41,147 nt of DNA from Halobacteriales archaeon QH_6_64_20 (GTDB lineage Archaea; Halobacteriota; Halobacteria; Halobacteriales; Halococcaceae), in the NCBI GenBank assembly GCA_003021235.1, contig PXQR01000056.1, forward strand, positions 1 to 41,147. The letters are read 5' to 3'. Shown one piece after another: positions 23,913-32,771 of the stretch (position 1 is the first letter of the stretch; each line of letters opens with the position of its first letter). The notes under the pieces are model-generated. The model was not told where the DNA came from, made no database searches, and saw only the letters and a program-made list of their open reading frames with translations. A program made the position numbers and the translations under genes.

Positions 23913-24090
23913 GTTGAGGGACGAAGCGTACTGAACCGGCGAGCGAGTGGGCGGAGGCGGCTGATTCGGCGGTTTCGTTCACTCGTTCGTCGACGAATCA
24001 ATCCGCTCGTGAGACGGAATCGGGCGTCCTCGAAGAGGGTCGTCGGCATCGATCGGGAAACGACGTATTGGAAGTGCCGGAGCGAACGGC

Positions 24091-24098
24091 TTTTTAAT
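24091..24098 (+). promoter_or_regulatory. TATA box for the EMC6-like/rli1 operon
   Basis: TTTTTAAT centred about 26 bp before the ATG at 24120. No other promoter is visible before rli1, so this should drive both genes. Confidence 0.65.
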
Positions 24099-24119
24099 CC
24101 GGGTAGCGGACCAATAGGC

Positions 24120-24422
24120 ATGGCGGCCGAAACCCTCGACGAGCGAGCGTCACACATCCGGGGGCTGACGGTCACGTCGATCGCCACGCTGGCGGGCGTC
24201 GCGAGCGCGGTCGTGACGACGGCGATCGCCACCGGGGCGACCGACACCATCGGGGTCGCCGTGCTCGGCGCGTTCGTTCTCGCACAGTTCCCGCTGTTGA
24301 GCGTGATGGGGATCGATACCGGTGACCTCTCGGCGAAGGACTACCTCTACATCGTCTTCATGACCTTCTCGCTCTGGTACGTCACCTGGGCGATTTTGCT
24401 GACCACGGGCACGACCCTCTAA
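24120..24422 (+). CDS. EMC6-like small membrane protein
   Basis: A 100-residue protein with three predicted transmembrane helices (about residues 14-38, 45-63, 77-97) and a conserved-looking MGIDTGDLSAKDYLYIVFMTFSLWYV segment. The size and topology agree with archaeal homologues of EMC6, a subunit of the ER membrane insertase in eukaryotes. The annotation is from memory of haloarchaeal genomes, in which this gene sits before rli1. Its stop codon TAA shares one base with the ATG of rli1, so the two are translationally coupled. That coupling to a ribosome-recycling factor hints at a role in co-translational membrane insertion (inference). Confidence 0.75.
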   Translation: MAAETLDERASHIRGLTVTSIATLAGVASAVVTTAIATGATDTIGVAVLGAFVLAQFPLLSVMGIDTGDLSAKDYLYIVFMTFSLWYVTWAILLTTGTTL

Positions 24423-26251
24423 TGGCCGACGATTCGATCGCGGTCGTCGATCTCGACCGGTGTCAACCCGATCGCTGTAACTACGAGTGTGCGAACTTCT
24501 GTCCGCCCAATCGCACCGGCGAGGAGTGTATCGTCACTCGCGAGGAGCGCTTCGAAACGGCCGAGGAGTACGCGGGCGGTGCCGACCAGATCTCGATATC
24601 CGAGGAGCTGTGTCTCGGCGAGAGCTGTGGGATCTGCGTCGAGAAATGTCCCTTCGACGCGATCGAGATCATCAATCTCCCCCAGGAGTTAGACGACGAT
24701 CCGGTCCATCGCTACGGCGAGAACGCGTTCGGGCTCTACGGCCTGCCCGCGCCCCGCGAGGGCCACGTCACCGGTATCCTGGGCCCGAACGGCATCGGCA
24801 AGACCACTGCCGTCCGCATCCTCGGCGAGGAGATCGCGCCGAACCTCGGGGAGTGGGGCGACCCGCCCGGCTGGGACGCCGTGCTCGAAGAGTATCGCGG
24901 GACCGAACTCCAGGGATATCTGGAGGACCTCCGCGAGGGCGACGTCACGGTGGCGAAAAAGCCCCAGTACGTCGACGGTATCCCCGAACAGTTCTCGGGG
25001 AAGACCCGCGAGCTCCTGGCGGGCGTCGACGAGCGCGGCGCGATAGACGAACTCGTTTCGGGACTGTCGATCGAGCCGGTGGTCGACCAGGACATTACGA
25101 CCCTCTCGGGGGGTGAGCTCCAGCGGGTCGCGCTCGCGGCGACGCTCGCCCGCGACGCCGATTTCTATTTCCTCGACGAGATCACGCCGTACTTGGATAT
25201 CGGCCAGCGGATGGCCGCCGCGCGGCTGATCCGCGAGTTGGCCGAGAGCGGCGATCGCTCGATGCTGGTGGTCGAACACGATCTCGCGATCCTCGATCTG
25301 CTCTGTGACACCGTACACGTGGCCTACGGCGAACCCGGAGCCTTCGGCGTGATCACGAGCCCGAAGGCCACTCGCCAGGGCATCAACGAGTACCTAAAAG
25401 GGTATCTCGACGCCGAAAATATGAGAATTCGCCCCGAAGCCATCGAGTTCGGGAGCCACGCTCCCCGAGAGGTCGGCGGCGGCAAGCCCCTCGTCGAGTA
25501 TCCCGACCTACGGAAATCCTACGGCGACGGGGAGTTCACGCTGGAGGTCGAAGGCGGGACGATCCGGGAGAACGAGGTGCTCGGTATCGTCGGGCCGAAC
25601 GGGATCGGGAAATCCACGTTCGCGGAGATGCTCGCCGGCCGGCTCGCACCCGACGGAGGGAGTCCCCCGGAGGCGCTCGACATCGCGTACAAGCCCCAGT
25701 ACCTCGAAGGCGACGAACCCATCAGGGTCGATGCCTTCCTCTCGTCGATCACGAGCGAGTTCGGTAGTTCGTACTGGAACACCGAGATCGCCCGGCCCCT
25801 CCAGCTCGAACGGCTGATGGAACAGACCCTCGTCGACCTTTCAGGGGGTGAGCGCCAGCGCGTCGCCATCGCGGCGTGTCTCTCCGAGGACGCCGATCTC
25901 TACCTGCTCGACGAACCCTCCGCACATCTCGACGTCGAACAGCGCGTGCAAGCCACCCGCACCATCCGGCGCTCGGCCGAAAACCGCGACGAGACCGTGC
26001 TGGTGATCGATCACGACATATATATGATGGATCTGTTGGCCGATCGTCTGCTCGTCTTCGAGGGCGAGCCCGCCGTCCGTGGCCGGGCGAGCGAACCGGT
26101 CGGGATGCGCGAGGGGATGAACTCGTTCCTGTCGGATCTCGACGTGACCTTCCGGCGCGACGAGCGGATGGGTCGTCCGCGGATCAACAAGCCCGACAGC
26201 CAGCTCGATCGCGAGCAGAAACGAGAGGGCGAGTACTACTACGCGCCCTGA
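24422..26251 (+). CDS. rli1: Ribosome recycling ATPase ABCE1/Rli1
   Basis: A 609-residue ABCE1, which splits post-termination ribosomes together with aRF1 and Pelota. The N-terminus has two [4Fe-4S] sites: CQPDRCNYECANFC (residues 14-27) and a ferredoxin-like CLGESCGICVEKCP (about 62-75). Two ATPase domains follow: Walker A GPNGIGKTT (about 121) with signature LSGGELQR and LDEITPYLD; then GPNGIGKST (about 394) with LSGGERQR and LDEPSAHLD. The first Walker B region lacks the usual Pro after Glu (DEIT), as in ABCE1 proteins. The length is normal for archaea. It follows the EMC6-like gene with a one-base overlap. Convergent with cdc48. Confidence 0.98.
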   Translation: MADDSIAVVDLDRCQPDRCNYECANFCPPNRTGEECIVTREERFETAEEYAGGADQISISEELCLGESCGICVEKCPFDAIEIINLPQELDDDPVHRYGENAFGLYGLPAPREGHVTGILGPNGIGKTTAVRILGEEIAPNLGEWGDPPGWDAVLEEYRGTELQGYLEDLREGDVTVAKKPQYVDGIPEQFSGKTRELLAGVDERGAIDELVSGLSIEPVVDQDITTLSGGELQRVALAATLARDADFYFLDEITPYLDIGQRMAAARLIRELAESGDRSMLVVEHDLAILDLLCDTVHVAYGEPGAFGVITSPKATRQGINEYLKGYLDAENMRIRPEAIEFGSHAPREVGGGKPLVEYPDLRKSYGDGEFTLEVEGGTIRENEVLGIVGPNGIGKSTFAEMLAGRLAPDGGSPPEALDIAYKPQYLEGDEPIRVDAFLSSITSEFGSSYWNTEIARPLQLERLMEQTLVDLSGGERQRVAIAACLSEDADLYLLDEPSAHLDVEQRVQATRTIRRSAENRDETVLVIDHDIYMMDLLADRLLVFEGEPAVRGRASEPVGMREGMNSFLSDLDVTFRRDERMGRPRINKPDSQLDREQKREGEYYYAP

Positions 26252-26340
26252 CCGTGACGTAGTGAAGGACATCGTGGGACCAGGTGACGGCCGATTGCAG
26301 TCGGATTCGGACGGTCCTCGAAGCGAATTCAGCCCCCGCT

Positions 26341-26360
26341 AACCGTCCTCGAAGACGGTT
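26341..26360 (+). terminator. Hairpin downstream of rli1
   Basis: AACCGTC-CTCGAA-GACGGTT is a perfect 7-bp stem with a 6-nt loop, 90 bp after the rli1 stop and followed by CGTTTG. It is a possible transcription end. The surrounding 26252-26603 has no supported gene. Confidence 0.4.
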
Positions 26361-26461
26361 CGTTTGAAGGCGAGAAACACATTCAAGGGGATTTCTTGAG
26401 CGCGACCTCCGCTCGCTCCTGCTCGGTTCGCTCGCACATGGTCGCTACCTAACCGCCGAAA

Positions 26462-26584
26462 ATTGCTGTACTGGTGCTGTGCGGTTGCGGTACAAGCAAT
26501 CGCACCGCGAGTGAACCGTGGGCGAACGAGCGGGCCGACGAGCGACTACCGCGCGAGTGTAACGAGCGCGACCTTTGGTCGCGC
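26462..26584. repeat. Structured intergenic stretch between rli1 and cdc48
   Basis: Two further hairpins lie in the convergent gap: ATTGCTGTAC (26462-26471) against GTACAAGCAAT (26490-26500, one bulge), and GCGCGACC-TTT-GGTCGCGC (26566-26584, perfect 8-bp stem, 19 bp before the cdc48 stop). GCGAGTG/GAACGAGCG phrases between them resemble those in the 3' elements at 8431 and 23542. Confidence 0.5.
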
Positions 26585-26603
26585 GCAGAGCAAAAGGTGC
26601 GTC

Positions 26604-28859
26604 CTACTGGAAGGTTCGGCCGACCTGACCTTCCTGGGCGGGTTCTCCGCTGTCGAAGCGCTCTTCGATCTCCTCGTAGCGCTCGCGGGTCTCGTCGGTG
26701 ATGCTCGGGGTCACCTCGCCGAGCGCCCAGTCGAAGTGCTCGGCACTGATCCGGACGTTACCGGCACTGTCGCCGACGTCTTCGGGGTCGACCTCGGTGA
26801 TGAGCTCCCGGCTCGCGGCCAGTGCGGCCTCCCGACAGACGGCTTCTACGTCCGCGCCGACGTAGCCCTCGGTCCGGCGGGCCAGCGAGTCGAGATCAAC
26901 GTCGTCGGCCAGTGGCTTGCTTCGGGTATGGACCGTGAAGATCGCCCGGCGCGCGGCCTCGTCCGGGACCGGAACGTGAACGTGGCGATCCAGCCGGCCC
27001 GGACGGAGCAACGCCGAGTCGATGAGGTCCGGTCGGTTGGAGGTCGCGACGACGACGACGTCCTCGAGATCCTCGAGCCCGTCGAGTTCGGTGAGTAGCT
27101 GGGAGACGACGCGCTCGCCGACGCCCGAGTCGTTCATCCGCTGGCCGCGCTCGCCCGCGATGGCGTCGATCTCGTCGAAGAAGATCACTGTCGGGGCGTT
27201 CTCGCGGGCCTTGCTGAAGACGTCCCGGACGCCCTGTTCGGACTCCCCGACGTACTTGTTCAGTAGTTCGGGTCCCTTGATCGAGATGAAGTTCGACTCG
27301 GCCTCGTTGGCGACCGCTTTCGCGAGTAGGGTCTTGCCCGTCCCGGGCGGGCCGTACAGCATGACACCCCTCGCGGCCTGCATGTCGAGTGAATCGAACA
27401 CCTCGGGATAGTCGAGGGGCCACTGGACGGTCTCGCGCAGGCGCTCTTTGGTCTCGTCCAAGCCGCCGACGTTCTCCCAAGTGACGTCGGGCACTTCGAC
27501 GAAGACCTCCCGGAGCGCGGAGGGTTCGATACCCTTGAGCGCTCCCCGGACGTCGTCGTCGGTCACCTGTAGCGATTCTAAGACTTCGGCGTCGATCTCT
27601 TCCGATTCGAGGTCGAGGTCCGGGCGGATCCGCCTGAGAGCCCCCATGGCCGATTCCTTTGCGAGGCTCTCTAAGTCCGCGCCGACGAACCCGTGGGTGT
27701 TCTCCGCGTAGACCCCGAGGTCGACGTCCTCGGCCAGGGGCATCCCGCGGGTGTGGACCTGGAGGATCTCCTCGCGACCGTCCCTGTCCGGCACGCCGAT
27801 CTCGATCTCCCGGTCGAACCGGCCGCCCCGGCGCAACGCCTGATCGAGCGAGTCCACTCGATTGGTCGCGCCGATAACGGTTACCTGCCCGCGGTCTTCG
27901 AGCCCGTCCATCAGCGAGAGGAGTTGGGCGACCACGCGGCGCTCGACGTCGCCGGTAGTCTCCCCTCGCTTGGGAGCGATCGAGTCGAGTTCGTCGATGA
28001 AGACGATCGCCGGCTCGTTCTCCTCGGCTTCCTCGAAGACCTCCCGGAGCTGTTCTTCCGACTCGCCGTAGTACTTCGACATGATCTCCGGGCCGGAGAT
28101 GTTGGTGAAGAAGGCGTCTATCTCGTTGGCGACCGCTTTCGCGAGCAGGGTCTTCCCGGTGCCCGGCGGGCCGTGGAGCAACACGCCCTTGGGAGGTTCG
28201 ATCCCGAGTTGCTGGAAGAGCTCGGGGTGGCGCATCGGGAGTTCGATCATCTCCCGCACTTGTTCGAGTTCGCGTTCCAGTCCGCCGATATCCTCGTAGG
28301 TGACGCTCGGCGTCTCGCGCGAGCCGGCGCTTTCGGAGATCTGTTCGGCGGGTTTCTCGCTTACGTCGATCTCCGTGCCGTCGGTGACGATTACCGTGCC
28401 ACTGGGCTGGGTCGACGCGACCTTGAGCGGGATCTTCTGGCCGCTCATTCCGCCCATCGGGCCGAAGCCGAGCGAGAAGGGTATCGTTTGGCCCTTGGTT
28501 ATCGCCTGACCTGACAGGCGATCACGGATGTACGACCCGATGTTCCCCCGAATGCGGAGGTTCTGTGGCAGGGCAACGGTAACGCTTTCGGCGGGCTTGA
28601 CGTCGGCCTTCTCGACGTCGATGCCGTCGTCGATGCCGACCTCGGCTTCCTGGCGCAGGCGGCCGTCGATCCGGATGATTCCTCGACTTTCGTCCTCGGG
28701 ATAGCCCGGCCACACGCGCGCGACGGTCGGGTCTCCCTGGCCGCCCAGCCGGACGTAATCGCCGTTTTGAACCCCGAGCTCGCTCATCGCCGCGCGGTCG
28801 ACCGCCGCCAGCCCGCGACCGGCGTCCTTTTGCTTGAGGGGTTTGACGGTCAGTCTCAT
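26604..28859 (-). CDS. cdc48: CDC48/VAT-type AAA+ unfoldase
   Basis: A 751-residue hexameric AAA+ ATPase of archaeal VAT/p97 type. The N-domain ([21 protein letters not shown], double-psi barrel then a four-stranded part) spans about 1-185. D1 has Walker A GPPGTGKT (residues 230-237), Walker B FIDELD and arginine-finger region DRDG. D2 has GPPGTGKT (about 503), FFDEID and [13 protein letters not shown]. The short tail ends EGQVGRTFQ. It extracts and unfolds proteins, feeding the proteasome. The ATG at 28859 overlaps the stop of the upstream small Hsp20-like gene (ATGA), so the two are co-expressed from the promoter at 29125-29136. Family length is normal. Haloarchaea usually have several paralogues. 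Confidence 0.97.
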   Translation of the reverse strand: MRLTVKPLKQKDAGRGLAAVDRAAMSELGVQNGDYVRLGGQGDPTVARVWPGYPEDESRGIIRIDGRLRQEAEVGIDDGIDVEKADVKPAESVTVALPQNLRIRGNIGSYIRDRLSGQAITKGQTIPFSLGFGPMGGMSGQKIPLKVASTQPSGTVIVTDGTEIDVSEKPAEQISESAGSRETPSVTYEDIGGLERELEQVREMIELPMRHPELFQQLGIEPPKGVLLHGPPGTGKTLLAKAVANEIDAFFTNISGPEIMSKYYGESEEQLREVFEEAEENEPAIVFIDELDSIAPKRGETTGDVERRVVAQLLSLMDGLEDRGQVTVIGATNRVDSLDQALRRGGRFDREIEIGVPDRDGREEILQVHTRGMPLAEDVDLGVYAENTHGFVGADLESLAKESAMGALRRIRPDLDLESEEIDAEVLESLQVTDDDVRGALKGIEPSALREVFVEVPDVTWENVGGLDETKERLRETVQWPLDYPEVFDSLDMQAARGVMLYGPPGTGKTLLAKAVANEAESNFISIKGPELLNKYVGESEQGVRDVFSKARENAPTVIFFDEIDAIAGERGQRMNDSGVGERVVSQLLTELDGLEDLEDVVVVATSNRPDLIDSALLRPGRLDRHVHVPVPDEAARRAIFTVHTRSKPLADDVDLDSLARRTEGYVGADVEAVCREAALAASRELITEVDPEDVGDSAGNVRISAEHFDWALGEVTPSITDETRERYEEIEERFDSGEPAQEGQVGRTFQ

Positions 28860-29101
28860 CGGGCCACCTCGATCGTGAGGACGCCGTTTCTGATCGACGG
28901 CTCCCGTGCGCCGTCGGGCAACGCGAACTCGAACTGCTCGCCGCTTTCCGCGACGACGATCGCCGTCCCGTCGACGGCATCGACCGTCGCGTCGCCGGTT
29001 TCCGTACCGAGATCCGCGACGAACACCGTTTCTTCCTCGTAGTCGTATCGACGCAGACCGCCGTCGTCTCGCCGGCCGAACTGCTGTGTGTTCGATCTCA
29101 T
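28856..29101 (-). CDS. Small Hsp20-like/uncharacterised protein coupled to cdc48
   Basis: An 81-residue acidic protein that reads like an all-beta domain: [40 protein letters not shown] and [10 protein letters not shown]. The last block (LPDGA ... I.NGVLTIEV) matches the end of an alpha-crystallin/Hsp20 domain, but the first half is too short for a full one. It is the first gene of an operon with cdc48 and overlaps it by 4 bp. A role as a client- or cofactor-type partner of Cdc48 is inference from that overlap. Confidence 0.75.
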   Translation of the reverse strand: MRSNTQQFGRRDDGGLRRYDYEEETVFVADLGTETGDATVDAVDGTAIVVAESGEQFEFALPDGAREPSIRNGVLTIEVAR

Positions 29102-29102
29102 C

Positions 29103-29136
29103 CTAACATCAGGTTAGCCGTACTTCTATAAAAAGG
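29103..29136 (-). promoter_or_regulatory. Promoter and operator-like palindrome of the cdc48 operon
   Basis: On the minus strand the TATA box CCTTTTTATAGA (29125-29136) lies about 29 bp before the ATG at 29101. Between it and the ATG, over the expected transcription start, is the dyad CTAAC-CTGAT-GTTAG (29103-29117). That arrangement would suit a repressor. The 29137-29527 stretch behind it, up to the mscS stop, holds no supported gene. Confidence 0.6.
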
Positions 29137-29527
29137 TTGTGCTGGTGTTGGCACGGGCGGCGATCCGATCGGGGTTAGTAGTTCGGTAGTTCGGTAGTCG
29201 TCCAGTCGTCGGAGGGGTCTATATCCCGATCGGGCCGATCGGCGACATGGGAACCATCGTTCGCCGGGGGCGGGATAGCTCGTCGAGTGGTCGATACTGA
29301 GGGGCCACGAGTTCTTTAGGTTCACGGCAGCGGGGCCGATCACCGCGTTCGAGTCGGTCAGTGCGCCCATGATGGGGCGGTACGTCTCGACCCGTTCTTC
29401 GAACGCGAGTCGGCGACGAAGTGGACGTTTCCTGGCGAGTTGGTAGAACCGAGCCTGAACCGGGATCGGGAACGACGCGGAGCGCGAGTAACCCGGAGAC
29501 GCACACGAACGCGGCTCGTCGTCTGGT

Positions 29528-30325
29528 TCAGTTGCGAACGCGGACGATCCCCGACTGTAACACCCGGTGATTAGGGATCAGGAACTCCTCGGTATCGTTC
29601 TCGATACGCGTCGCGACGACGTCGACCTCCTGGACGATGCCACGATGCCCGTCGACTTCGATCTCGTCGCCGATCCCGTAGGGCTGGTTCAGGAGTAAGT
29701 ACACGCCCGCCGCGCCGGAGGCGAGCAGGTCCTTGCCGGCGAGTCCGCCGAGGAAGACGACCGCGAAGGCATACGCCGCGAGCAGTACAACGAGGGCGTT
29801 CGTCGCAACGCCCAGCTGGCTCAGCGCGATCAGTCCGGCGACGTAGAGGACGCTGTACTTCGCGAAGAGGGCAACGAGGTTCACCTCCGGGAGCTTGACG
29901 CCGCGCAGGCGTTCGTTGATCGCCACCTCGGCGTTGTCGGCGACGATCAGCCCTAAGATTACTGTCAGGGCGGCGACGAACACCTGTGGTAAGAAGACCG
30001 TGAGTTCCGTCCAGAACAGCCGGGCGTTGAGCAGGCGGGCGACGTTGAGCGCCACCAGAAGCGCGACCCCGAGCACGAACAACGTTGCGAGCTGGGACAG
30101 TAGGGTGACCGTCGAGGTCCCCAGTCGAGAGGCGGTTCGCTCGAAGGCCGTCCCCTCGACGGCGTCGACGATGCCGACCGCCGTGAGCACCCGCCGGCTC
30201 GCATCACCGACCAAGTAACTCACGAGCACGCCGATTAGCAGAATAACGATCGCGAAGACGAGGTTGTTCTGGGCGAACAGCTGGCGAACGAGGCTTCTGA
30301 GGACCCCGTCCCAGTCGACGAGCAT
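29528..30325 (-). CDS. MscS-family mechanosensitive channel
   Basis: A 265-residue membrane protein with four or five helices, then the MscS pore-lining helix (AVVFLGGLAGKDLLASGAAGVYLLL, about residues 185-210) and the conserved beta domain (YGIGDEIEVDGHRGIVQEVD, ATRIENDTEEFLIPNHRVLQSG). It is shorter at the C-terminus than E. coli MscS: the protein stops right after the beta domain and lacks the cytoplasmic alpha/beta cage. Its ATG shares one base with the stop of dacZ (TGATG), so it is translationally coupled to the c-di-AMP synthase. That fits regulation of osmotic balance by the nucleotide. Confidence 0.9.
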   Translation of the reverse strand: MLVDWDGVLRSLVRQLFAQNNLVFAIVILLIGVLVSYLVGDASRRVLTAVGIVDAVEGTAFERTASRLGTSTVTLLSQLATLFVLGVALLVALNVARLLNARLFWTELTVFLPQVFVAALTVILGLIVADNAEVAINERLRGVKLPEVNLVALFAKYSVLYVAGLIALSQLGVATNALVVLLAAYAFAVVFLGGLAGKDLLASGAAGVYLLLNQPYGIGDEIEVDGHRGIVQEVDVVATRIENDTEEFLIPNHRVLQSGIVRVRN

Positions 30326-31137
30326 CAGTACTCCTCCGGGTCGACCTCGAGAACTATTTCGCCGGCTTTGAACGCCCGGACCATCCCGTCCGATTCGGAG
30401 AGGACGATCGTAATCGCGTTCGTATCCCGCGTGATCGCCCCGCCGGCCATGTGCCGGGCACCGAGTCCCTTCGGGATGTCGACGCCCTCCGCGGCGGGTT
30501 CGAGATAGCGATAGGCCGAGACGATCTTGCCCGAGTCCGAGATGACGAACGCGCCGTCGAGACGGGTGAACTCCTTTATCATGACGTTCACGATCGCGTC
30601 GCCGACGTGGACGTGTGACTTCTCGAAGGGATTGTACGAGAGGGGTCGGGACTTGTTCATCACCTTACCCGCGTCGCCGACGACGAACAGCGCGCCGACC
30701 GGTTGTCCCTTCTGTCCCTTCTTGCCGAGTTCGATCGCGAGTTCCAAGACGTCCTTTACCACGGCGGGGTCGGCGCGCGATTCGGCGAACAGCGAGTAGA
30801 TGCCCGAGCGAGTGAACGAGTTCACCCGTACACGCGTGATGCTGTCGATCCCTTCGTCGAAGATCCGCGTCGCACAGGCGACCTCGTCGCCCTCGGCCAC
30901 GAGGTCCCGGTCGATCGCACCTTCGAGCCCGAAGCGGATCCGATCGACGACGTCCTCGAACTCGAGGGGGAGTTCGACGAACCGATCGGCACCGATCCCG
31001 TTCTCCGGGGCGACCACCACGACTTCGATGTCGTCGAGGTCGGCGAACCGCTCGTGAAAGGCCGTACTCGGCGAGAAGAGGAACACGGCATCGACCTCAC
31101 CCACCACCCGATCGAGGAGGTCGTGTACGTCCGCCAT
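30325..31137 (-). CDS. dacZ: Diadenylate cyclase (c-di-AMP synthase) DacZ
   Basis: A 270-residue archaeal diadenylate cyclase. The DAC domain fills the C-terminal half, with the catalytic DGA at residues 194-196 (TRLDGAFVISDSG) and the ATP-binding GARHMAGGAITR at 226-237 (the RHR of bacterial enzymes reads RHM here). The N-terminal half is a regulatory alpha/beta domain. The enzyme condenses two ATP to c-di-AMP; in Haloferax volcanii DacZ is essential and its level affects osmotic behaviour. It is the first gene of a dacZ-mscS operon. A weak TATA-like GGCTTTTTCC lies about 28 bp before the ATG. Divergent from the zinc-ribbon membrane protein. Confidence 0.96.
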   Translation of the reverse strand: MADVHDLLDRVVGEVDAVFLFSPSTAFHERFADLDDIEVVVVAPENGIGADRFVELPLEFEDVVDRIRFGLEGAIDRDLVAEGDEVACATRIFDEGIDSITRVRVNSFTRSGIYSLFAESRADPAVVKDVLELAIELGKKGQKGQPVGALFVVGDAGKVMNKSRPLSYNPFEKSHVHVGDAIVNVMIKEFTRLDGAFVISDSGKIVSAYRYLEPAAEGVDIPKGLGARHMAGGAITRDTNAITIVLSESDGMVRAFKAGEIVLEVDPEEY

Positions 31138-31367
31138 TACTCCTATCGTTCGCTCAGCATGGAAAAAGCCTTCCGAACGGTCCGTCGCGCGTCAGCCGTC
31201 CGTCAGCTGTCCGGTGAAACGTCGACACGTCGAACCGTCTCGGAGCCACCACGCCCGCCCGTCGAACGCTGGATCTCGGGGGTCGGGGATCGAGACCTCG
31301 AAACCGGCAGTTCGTGCGCAATACCCATAGTGCAAGTGCTCGTAGGACGAAGAGGAGAGAGACGCAC

Positions 31368-31757
31368 ATGGACGTTTGGCTTCGCGTGACGATCGCCGTG
31401 TTCGTAGTTCTCGCACCCACGGCGCTGTTCCTCGGGCTCTGGCGCGGGATGATGCACCTGCGTGACGACGAACTGGCCAGCGTGGTGACCGCCCGCCAGC
31501 TCCGTGGCCTGTTCGATACGTTGCCGTCGGGCCAGCCGAACGCCGGCCGGTTCGAGGAGGTCACAGACGGCGGGATCGGCGAAGCCGCCGTCGGGCGTTC
31601 GCGTCGCTCCGAACCGGCGAAGGGTCGTCCCCGACCTCGGGCCTCAGAGATCGAGATCGGTGTCGAACCCGATCCCACCGAGTGTTCGCGCTGTGGGGAG
31701 CCGAACCCGACCGCGGCCGAACTCTGCTGGGATTGTGGGGCGTACCTGAACGAGTAG
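31368..31757 (+). CDS. Membrane-anchored zinc-ribbon protein
   Basis: A 129-residue protein: one N-terminal transmembrane helix (about residues 6-24), a cytoplasmic linker with a helix (RDDELASVVTARQLRGLFDTL), a basic/acidic low-complexity stretch, and a C-terminal zinc ribbon CSRCGEPNPTAAELCWDCGAYL (about residues 105-126). The ribbon resembles the haloarchaeal DUF7577-type zinc ribbon (from memory). The ATG at 31368 is preferred over 31314, because a purine-rich Shine-Dalgarno-like AGAGGAG lies 10-16 bp before it and the added residues are basic and repetitive. Function unknown; ribbon proteins of this kind may bind protein or nucleic acid at the membrane. Confidence 0.78.
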   Translation: MDVWLRVTIAVFVVLAPTALFLGLWRGMMHLRDDELASVVTARQLRGLFDTLPSGQPNAGRFEEVTDGGIGEAAVGRSRRSEPAKGRPRPRASEIEIGVEPDPTECSRCGEPNPTAAELCWDCGAYLNE

Positions 31758-31767
31758 CCCCGAGGTA

Positions 31768-31796
31768 GATACGGTCATTCATCCATATACCGTATC
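31768..31796. promoter_or_regulatory. Inverted repeat enclosing a TATA-like box
   Basis: GATACGGT (31768-31775) and ACCGTATC (31789-31796) are perfect 8-bp arms with a 13-nt spacer, starting 11 bp after the zinc-ribbon stop codon. CATATAC (31784-31790) resembles a TATA box. It may be a terminator hairpin for the upstream gene, or a promoter whose gene is gone. Confidence 0.45.
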
Positions 31797-31804
31797 CGAG
31801 CGTT

Positions 31805-31818
31805 ACTGAAAGTTCAGT
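31805..31818. promoter_or_regulatory. Operator-like palindrome ACTGA-N4-TCAGT, site 1
   Basis: ACTGAAAGTTCAGT is a perfect 14-bp dyad placed about 20 bp after a TATA-like box, where transcription would start. A second dyad of the same consensus is at 32072-32085. The 31819-32071 interval shows no convincing gene on either strand. Confidence 0.5.
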
Positions 31819-31967
31819 CAAGAGGATCGACCGATGAGCGCGTTCGCGGTTCGTGTACCGCGCTCTCGAACGAGCGACCGAGGAGACGAGCGATTCACAC
31901 GAACGAGCGCCGCGGACGCGAGCGAGTCTTTCCGATGAACGTCCCAGTGCCGGAGACTACAAGCGAA

Positions 31968-31994
31968 TCGGGGCGACCAGTGCGTTCGCCCCGA
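31968..31994. repeat. 9-bp inverted repeat in the gene-poor region
   Basis: TCGGGGCGA (31968-31976) and TCGCCCCGA (31986-31994) are perfect arms around a 9-nt loop. It may be a terminator or RNA structure, or the end of a vanished element. No coding frame is supported around it. Confidence 0.5.
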
Positions 31995-32070
31995 CAGTGT
32001 CAATGCCGCGTCACGATCGGTGAGCACCCCATCGCACCCTCGGACAGGAGCTTCGGTAGCCCCTGCGATT

Positions 32071-32086
32071 AACTGAATGATCAGTT
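32071..32086. promoter_or_regulatory. Operator-like palindrome ACTGA-N4-TCAGT, site 2
   Basis: AACTGA-ATGA-TCAGTT is a 16-bp dyad with the same ACTGA-N4-TCAGT core as site 1. From here to 32744 no gene can be supported: the open frames are Arg/Ser-rich, lack family features, and third codon positions are not GC-enriched. A TATA-like TTTTAATAC near 32480 has no gene behind it. Confidence 0.5.
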
Positions 32087-32746
32087 CGAACAAAAGCCTT
32101 CCGTCCTTATGAGTTTCGTCGACGAGTAACGAATCCGTGGCCTCGACGGTCGTTATAGGAAGTTACTCCGAGACATTCGAGACGATCCGATCGTACGTTC
32201 GATCAAACGGACGGCTAGTCAGCCACGATAGGAGTCGATATTGTGCTGGCATTACCCGCGATGTCGAGCGGACAGTGGTATCGTTCTCGGAGCGATTCGT
32301 TTCGTATCGCTGTTAATCCGATCTCGAGTAGTGGGATGGCTCGCCTTCGCTCGTCTCCCGAATCCCGGGAATTACACTCGAATAACCGAAAGAGACGGAC
32401 TCGGCGCTGCTTAGCCCTCCAACACGCTTGTGCTCGAAGCGAACGTCTCCGCCGCCCGGACGGGACACCTCCCAGAAACGTTTTAATACAATCGAACCGG
32501 TTCCGGCCCCTCTCGTCTACTATCATCGTCCGGATCGCTCGGTTTCGGTACCTGTCTATGTGTTCAGTACTCGGCCTGTGTGGGCCGAAACACCGCTGCA
32601 ACTGACCCGTTGCGCTGAGGAATCACGACGACGCGCGACCGGCATCCAGCGCGACCGACGAGCCACGGCATGAGCAAACGGTTCGATCGTGATAGTCACG
32701 GTTTCGCCGACACCGAAAGATTGAAACAATGACTGGATGTTTAGTC

Positions 32747-32755
32747 GAATATAAG
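32747..32755 (+). promoter_or_regulatory. TATA box remnant before the TFB pseudogene
   Basis: GAATATAAG lies about 20-25 bp before the first codon positions of the TFB reading frame. It looks like the original promoter. Confidence 0.5.
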
Positions 32756-32771
32756 AGAGAACGCCGTCGGG

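Noticed and set aside
27693-28514. 273-codon plus-strand frame opposite cdc48
   Set aside because: Antisense shadow of a well-conserved AAA+ gene.
29137-29527. Possible gene or remnant between mscS and the cdc48 operon
   Set aside because: Frames on both strands are short or Arg/Pro-rich, and no conserved block is recognised; only a minor GTAGTTCG repeat near 29175 is visible.
31818-32093. Minus-strand frame possibly encoding a TetR-type regulator next to the dyads
   Set aside because: Translated sequence has no helix-turn-helix pattern or conserved blocks; composition is non-coding.
32215-32601. 128-codon minus-strand frame in the gene-poor region
   Set aside because: Basic, cysteine-scattered sequence with no family and no promoter at a proper distance.
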